Positions 39,355-42,129 of a DNA stretch of 42,129 nt are shown piece after piece. The translations under genes were made by a program, and so were the position numbers. A model generated the notes under the pieces. It worked only from the letters and a program-made list of their open reading frames with translations. It did no database searches and was not told the DNA's origin. The stretch comes from Bacillota bacterium. GTDB lineage: Bacteria > Bacillota > Clostridia > Christensenellales > SZUA-584. Position 1 is the first letter of the stretch. Every line of letters begins with the position of its first letter. The stretch lies in assembly GCA_023416745.1 (NCBI GenBank), contig JAEZHF010000080.1, positions 1 to 42,129 on the forward strand, in the 5' to 3' direction.

Positions 39355-39828
39355 CTAACCGTTGTTTTCACTTTCCACGGCTTTAACGCTGCTTTCACGG
39401 TTATCGAGCTTCCCCCGGAACACAACATACCGCTGGTACAGAAACTCCGTGACGAAATTGACCACCAGTGTGCTTAAAAAGACGATTATGCTAATAGAGG
39501 GGCTGCCGGCAAAACGCACCTTCACCAGCCAATCACCCAGAATGGTGGACAGCGGCGTAAACACGGCATAGTAAGCGAACACTTTCAGCATCGCCACCGG
39601 AACGTTGGCGGCGGACTTAAATGTAAACCGGCGGTTCAGCGTAAAATTCCACACCACGGATGCGACCAGTGCGGGCAAATAACAGATCCAGTAATTCTTA
39701 TCCGCGTCGAAAAGAAGTCCCAAAACGAAAAACAGCAGGGTTTCAATAGCGCCCGCAGAAATTGAAAATAGCAAGAACTTGATAAATCTCCATAGCTCTT
39801 TTTTCGTATTCCGGTTTTTATTATCCAT
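39355..39828 (-). CDS. GtrA-family membrane protein
   Basis: A 157-residue protein with four helices: FLLFSISAGAIETLLFFVLGLLF, YLPALVASVVWNFTLNRRFTF, VFAYYAVFTPLSTILG and IIVFLSTLVVNFVTEFLYQRYVVF. The NFTLNRRFTF and FLYQRYVVFRGK blocks are the GtrA signature. GtrA proteins are thought to help move polyprenyl-linked sugars across the membrane during glycosylation of wall or surface polymers. No glycosyltransferase lies beside it. AGGGGC precedes the ATG. Confidence 0.9.
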   Translation of the reverse strand: MDNKNRNTKKELWRFIKFLLFSISAGAIETLLFFVLGLLFDADKNYWICYLPALVASVVWNFTLNRRFTFKSAANVPVAMLKVFAYYAVFTPLSTILGDWLVKVRFAGSPSISIIVFLSTLVVNFVTEFLYQRYVVFRGKLDNRESSVKAVESENNG

Positions 39829-39949
39829 GGCTTTAGCCCCTGTTCAGTTTTATGAGGAATTGTGTTTCACGAGTTTGGCATGTGCCTAAACTTTATCACG
39901 AAAAAGGCCTTTTTGCAATGCACAGAGCGTTCGCATCAGCAAGAATCCG

Positions 39950-40807
39950 CTACAGCCCGTTTAATTCCGTAACAAACTCATCCGCCAGCACCATCGTCCC
40001 CACACGGCTGACCGTCCCCGTCATATACACCGATTCGTCCGCCCCGATCTCAATCAGCAGTTCTCCGCCCGGCATATGCACTTTAACCGGGCTGTCCGCT
40101 ATCCCCAGCTTGATTGCCGCACTGGCCGCCGCACAGCTGCTGCTTCCCGACGCCAGCGTATATCCCGCGCCGCGCTCAAATATCTCGATGCGTATGTTAT
40201 GCCGGTCCATTACCTGAAGCAGCTGCATGTTGATCCGGTTAGGGAAGTACGGCGCTGATTCCACCTGTGCGCCCAGCTCCACCGCTCTCTCCTTGGATAT
40301 TTTGAACATGGGTATTACGCAGTGCGGATTCCCAATGGACAGGCAGGTCACATTGTAGACCTTGCCCGAGAATATCATGGGCTCGTCGATCACCTCGCGC
40401 TGGTTCCCAGCAACGGGTATTTTGTCACTCTCGTACGTCACTTTGCCCATGAGCACCTTCATCAGCCGCCCGTCTTCCGACAGATACTGCACATCCACAT
40501 CCCCGCCCAGCGTGGTCAGCACAAAAGAAGGCTCGGTGACATACTCCATATCCTTGAGGTACTTGGAGAATATCCGCACGCCGTTGCCGCTCTTTTCGGC
40601 TTCGCTGCCGTCCGGATTGTATATCCGCACCCTGATGCGGTCTTCTTCGATGATGGGACCGAAGAGTATGCCGTCGCTGCCGCAGCCGAAGTTGCGGTCA
40701 CAGATCAGCCGGATGCGCTCCTCATTCAGTTCCAGATCGTTGATCTGGGGGTCGTACACCAGATAGTCGTTACCAAGGCCGTGATATCTTTCAAATGTGA
40801 TTTTCAT
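39950..40807 (-). CDS. dapF: Diaminopimelate-epimerase-like protein with both catalytic Cys replaced by Ser
   Basis: A 285-residue homologue of DapF, which converts LL- to meso-diaminopimelate for lysine and peptidoglycan. The fold markers are present: FERYHGLGNDYLVYD, GSDGILFGP, YNPDGSEAEKSGNGVRIF, GNPHCVI and ERGAGYTLASGSSSCAAA. The two catalytic cysteines of the family (Cys73 and Cys217 in Haemophilus influenzae) fall on Ser73 (AGC codon, EKSGNG) and Ser220 (TCG, LASGSSS). Both changes are direct in the DNA. The protein could be an epimerase with weaker Ser-based chemistry, a racemase of another substrate, or part of a Ser-type DapF branch. GAGGGAAT precedes the ATG. The product name rests on homology only. 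Confidence 0.85.
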   Translation of the reverse strand: MKITFERYHGLGNDYLVYDPQINDLELNEERIRLICDRNFGCGSDGILFGPIIEEDRIRVRIYNPDGSEAEKSGNGVRIFSKYLKDMEYVTEPSFVLTTLGGDVDVQYLSEDGRLMKVLMGKVTYESDKIPVAGNQREVIDEPMIFSGKVYNVTCLSIGNPHCVIPMFKISKERAVELGAQVESAPYFPNRINMQLLQVMDRHNIRIEIFERGAGYTLASGSSSCAAASAAIKLGIADSPVKVHMPGGELLIEIGADESVYMTGTVSRVGTMVLADEFVTELNGL

Positions 40808-41067
40808 GATTCCCTCTCACAACAGATGCCTTTCTTGTTTCAATATACTACAGGCCCAAATAGGTTGGCCAGAGAAATTGTTAAAACCCTGACTGTATCG
40901 CCAGGGCTTTGGTGAAAACATAGCAATCCAAAATCGAATACTCGTCGTCTCTCAGGAGATTTCAATTATAAAAAATATGTCACTCTCTCTAACCTGTTGT
41001 CAATACTCTTCTCTTTCCCCGAATTCAGCAGCCTCAACCCATTCTCTCGGACGGCTTGAGATTTTAA
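40808..41067. other. Intergenic region with a weak hairpin
   Basis: CCCTG and CAGGG around 40888-40907 (minus strand, followed by UUUU) could end transcription from the ferritin-like pseudogene. Nothing else is recognised. Confidence 0.35.
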
Positions 41068-41472
41068 TTAGCTCTTCAAGCCTTCGCAATGCTCTTCTTC
41101 CTGTGCGATCAGGTAATTGTACAGCTCCGATTCGCTCCCCGATTCGCTTAAAAGCTTTTTATAAAGGTCAATGCTCTGCTTTTCGTTCTCCAGAGCTGCT
41201 TTATAGACATCCAACTGACCCTCATATCGAGGAATATCTTTCACATTGGATAATCCGGCAAACACATTGTCGACCGAAGATCTAACGGATGAATTCAATC
41301 GATAGAATGAACCTCTGGCTTTGTCTTATAATATCTTGGCATGATCGGACTCATCCTTAGCCAAATCCATAAAAACGTTATACAAATTGTTTTCGCGGTT
41401 AAGTTTTGCCTGCTCTTTGTAGTATTTTTCACCGTCCAGTTCCATTTTTATAGCGTAGACCAGAATATCCAT
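41068..41472 (-). pseudogene. Ferritin-like (rubrerythrin-type) diiron protein, interrupted by in-frame TAA
   Basis: One continuous frame from the ATG at 41472 to 41068 encodes 134 codons, with a single TAA at codon 49 (41328-41326). The first part has the helices MDILVYAIKMELDGEKYYKE and DESDHAKIL (ExxH); the part after the stop has KAALENEKQSIDLYKKL and AQEEEHCEGL (ExxH). Together they give the four-helix diiron pattern of rubrerythrin-like ferritin domains, used in peroxide defence or iron handling. No frame change is needed, so a single nonsense mutation (or sequence error) is the simplest reading. The second part could only be made by restart at TTG 41298. AGGGG lies 11 bases before the ATG. 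Confidence 0.78.
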
Positions 41473-41619
41473 ATATCAGTTTCCCCTCTCAAGATTCCAC
41501 AATTTTGTTCTCTAAAAAGCTGTCATGTTGTCCTACAAATACTGGGTACAGATATTTATTATTATAGGAGCAGCAGGTACGCGCTGCTCGCGACACGGTA
41601 ACGAAACTTTCTTGGACAG

Positions 41620-42012
41620 TCACCCGTTTGTTTTCTCGTATTCATATCGACCCTTAATATGTGCATTATACCAGCGGCCAAGTGAATCGGCTGTGTTAAA
41701 CTCAATCCATTCACCCTCTGGAAAATCCGAATACGTGTAGATAGAATCGTTGTCCCTGAACCGGACGACAAGAACCTCCCAGTCTGAATCGTAGCCAATT
41801 TCACTGAAGCAGGAGGATTCCGGCGTGGGCCGCATATTAACGTCGTCAACATTAAAAATGTGTGGTGTCAGCGTCGGTATCACGTTGTTAGCGTCATCAT
41901 AGTGCGGTGTCGGCGTCGGTATCACGTTGTTAGCGTCATCGTTGCGCAGTGTCGGCGTTGGTATCACGTTGTTAGTGTCACCATTGCGCGGTGTCGGCGT
42001 CGCGGGAGCGTG
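41620..42012 (-). pseudogene. KTSC-domain protein, 5' end cut off by an IS element
   Basis: The C-terminal 70 residues match the KTSC domain: SSCFSEIGYDSDWEVLVVRF, then SIYTYSDFPEGEW and AHIKGRYEY. KTSC domains are small, of uncertain function, and often linked to nucleic-acid enzymes. Before it lies a 14-residue tandem repeat (consensus NNVIPTPTPxxDDA). The frame stays open upstream to 42012, where the sequence changes to an insertion-sequence end whose first bases supply a TAA (42015-42013). No ATG is left; a GTG at 41967 would give 115 residues without a clear ribosome site. The gene is therefore 5'-truncated. Confidence 0.75.
41864..42003 (-). repeat. 42-bp tandem repeat in the KTSC gene
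   Basis: Copies start at 41864, 41906, 41948 and 41990 (the last partial), spaced exactly 42 bp and differing at only a few bases. They encode the 14-residue Pro/Thr/Asp/Asn linker. Confidence 0.88.
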
Positions 42013-42129
42013 TTAGAATTTTAGACAATCTGCTAAGATGGAAAGAGCGAAAGAATGCGCAGAAATCGGAGGCAGAAAAATGGGAGAATACAGAAAGAAA
42101 TACGATGAAGACTTCAAGAAAAATGCGGT
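42011..42129 (+). mobile_element. Left end of an IS3-family insertion sequence, continues past the window
   Basis: The putative terminal sequence begins TGTTAGAATTTTAGACAA at 42011, with the 5'-TG typical of IS3 ends, directly where the KTSC frame is broken. About 70 bases later a transposase gene starts. The right end and any target duplication lie outside the window. Confidence 0.7.
42080..42129 (+). CDS. IS3-family transposase OrfA, N-terminus only (truncated by window end)
   Basis: The visible residues MGEYRKKYDEDFKKNAV are the classic beginning of IS3/IS911-type OrfA proteins (RKKYDxEFKxxAV), which carry a helix-turn-helix for binding the element's ends. CGGAGG lies 8 bases before the ATG. 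The rest of the gene, and the OrfB integrase, are beyond the window. Confidence 0.82.
   Translation, partial: MGEYRKKYDEDFKKNA

Overview
The window looks like a chromosomal stretch of an anaerobic, Gram-positive-type bacterium of the Clostridia (Firmicutes). Evidence: strong AGGAGG-type ribosome binding sites with frequent TTG starts, consensus TTGACA-N17-TATAAT promoters, U-tract terminators, lipoproteins with Thr/Pro-rich linkers, an LCP wall-assembly protein, a SpoVB/MurJ-type flippase, an Hcp hybrid-cluster protein, a ferritin-like remnant, and c-di-GMP-I riboswitches. The genus cannot be fixed from sequence alone. No rRNA, tRNA or CRISPR array was seen.

Layout. 1-6 kb: a giant glycine-rich surface protein (minus) ending in an SPDTG sortase-like motif, with its own promoter. 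6-11.2 kb: ppnP and two ABC export modules (minus), the second with a GntR/YtrA-type regulator and an operator-like inverted repeat on its promoter. 11.3-14.5 kb: a PAP2 phosphatase that looks frameshifted, an L,D-transpeptidase with SH3-like repeats, and a periplasmic-binding-like lipoprotein. 14.6-19.3 kb: a second large surface protein (minus) with InlB-type repeats. Its ~530-nt leader carries three c-di-GMP-I aptamer-terminator units in series behind one consensus promoter; this is the most striking regulatory feature of the window.

19.5-28.1 kb (plus): a uroporphyrinogen-decarboxylase-like methyltransferase, hcp, azlCD, two paralogous alkaline phosphatases (one a lipoprotein, one with an uncleaved-looking membrane segment) and a YibE/F membrane protein. 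Five TTNACA-like hexamers spaced exactly 11 bp, a PhoP-box array, stand in front of the second phosphatase. 28.2-32.5 kb: redox genes, with a TetR regulator divergent from two flavodoxin-like oxidoreductases (two palindromic operators over facing promoters), then a PAS-LuxR regulator and an old-yellow-enzyme-type flavoprotein.

32.6-37.8 kb: envelope genes (LCP protein, VanY-like carboxypeptidase, a cyclic-nucleotide-binding/DUF2225 protein, SpoVB-like flippase). 37.9-40.8 kb (minus): a short sigma-70-like factor with a membrane partner, a GtrA protein, and a DapF homologue in which both catalytic cysteines are serines. 41-42.1 kb: gene decay, with a ferritin-like gene interrupted by an in-frame TAA and a KTSC-domain gene cut by the left end of an IS3-family element that runs off the window.
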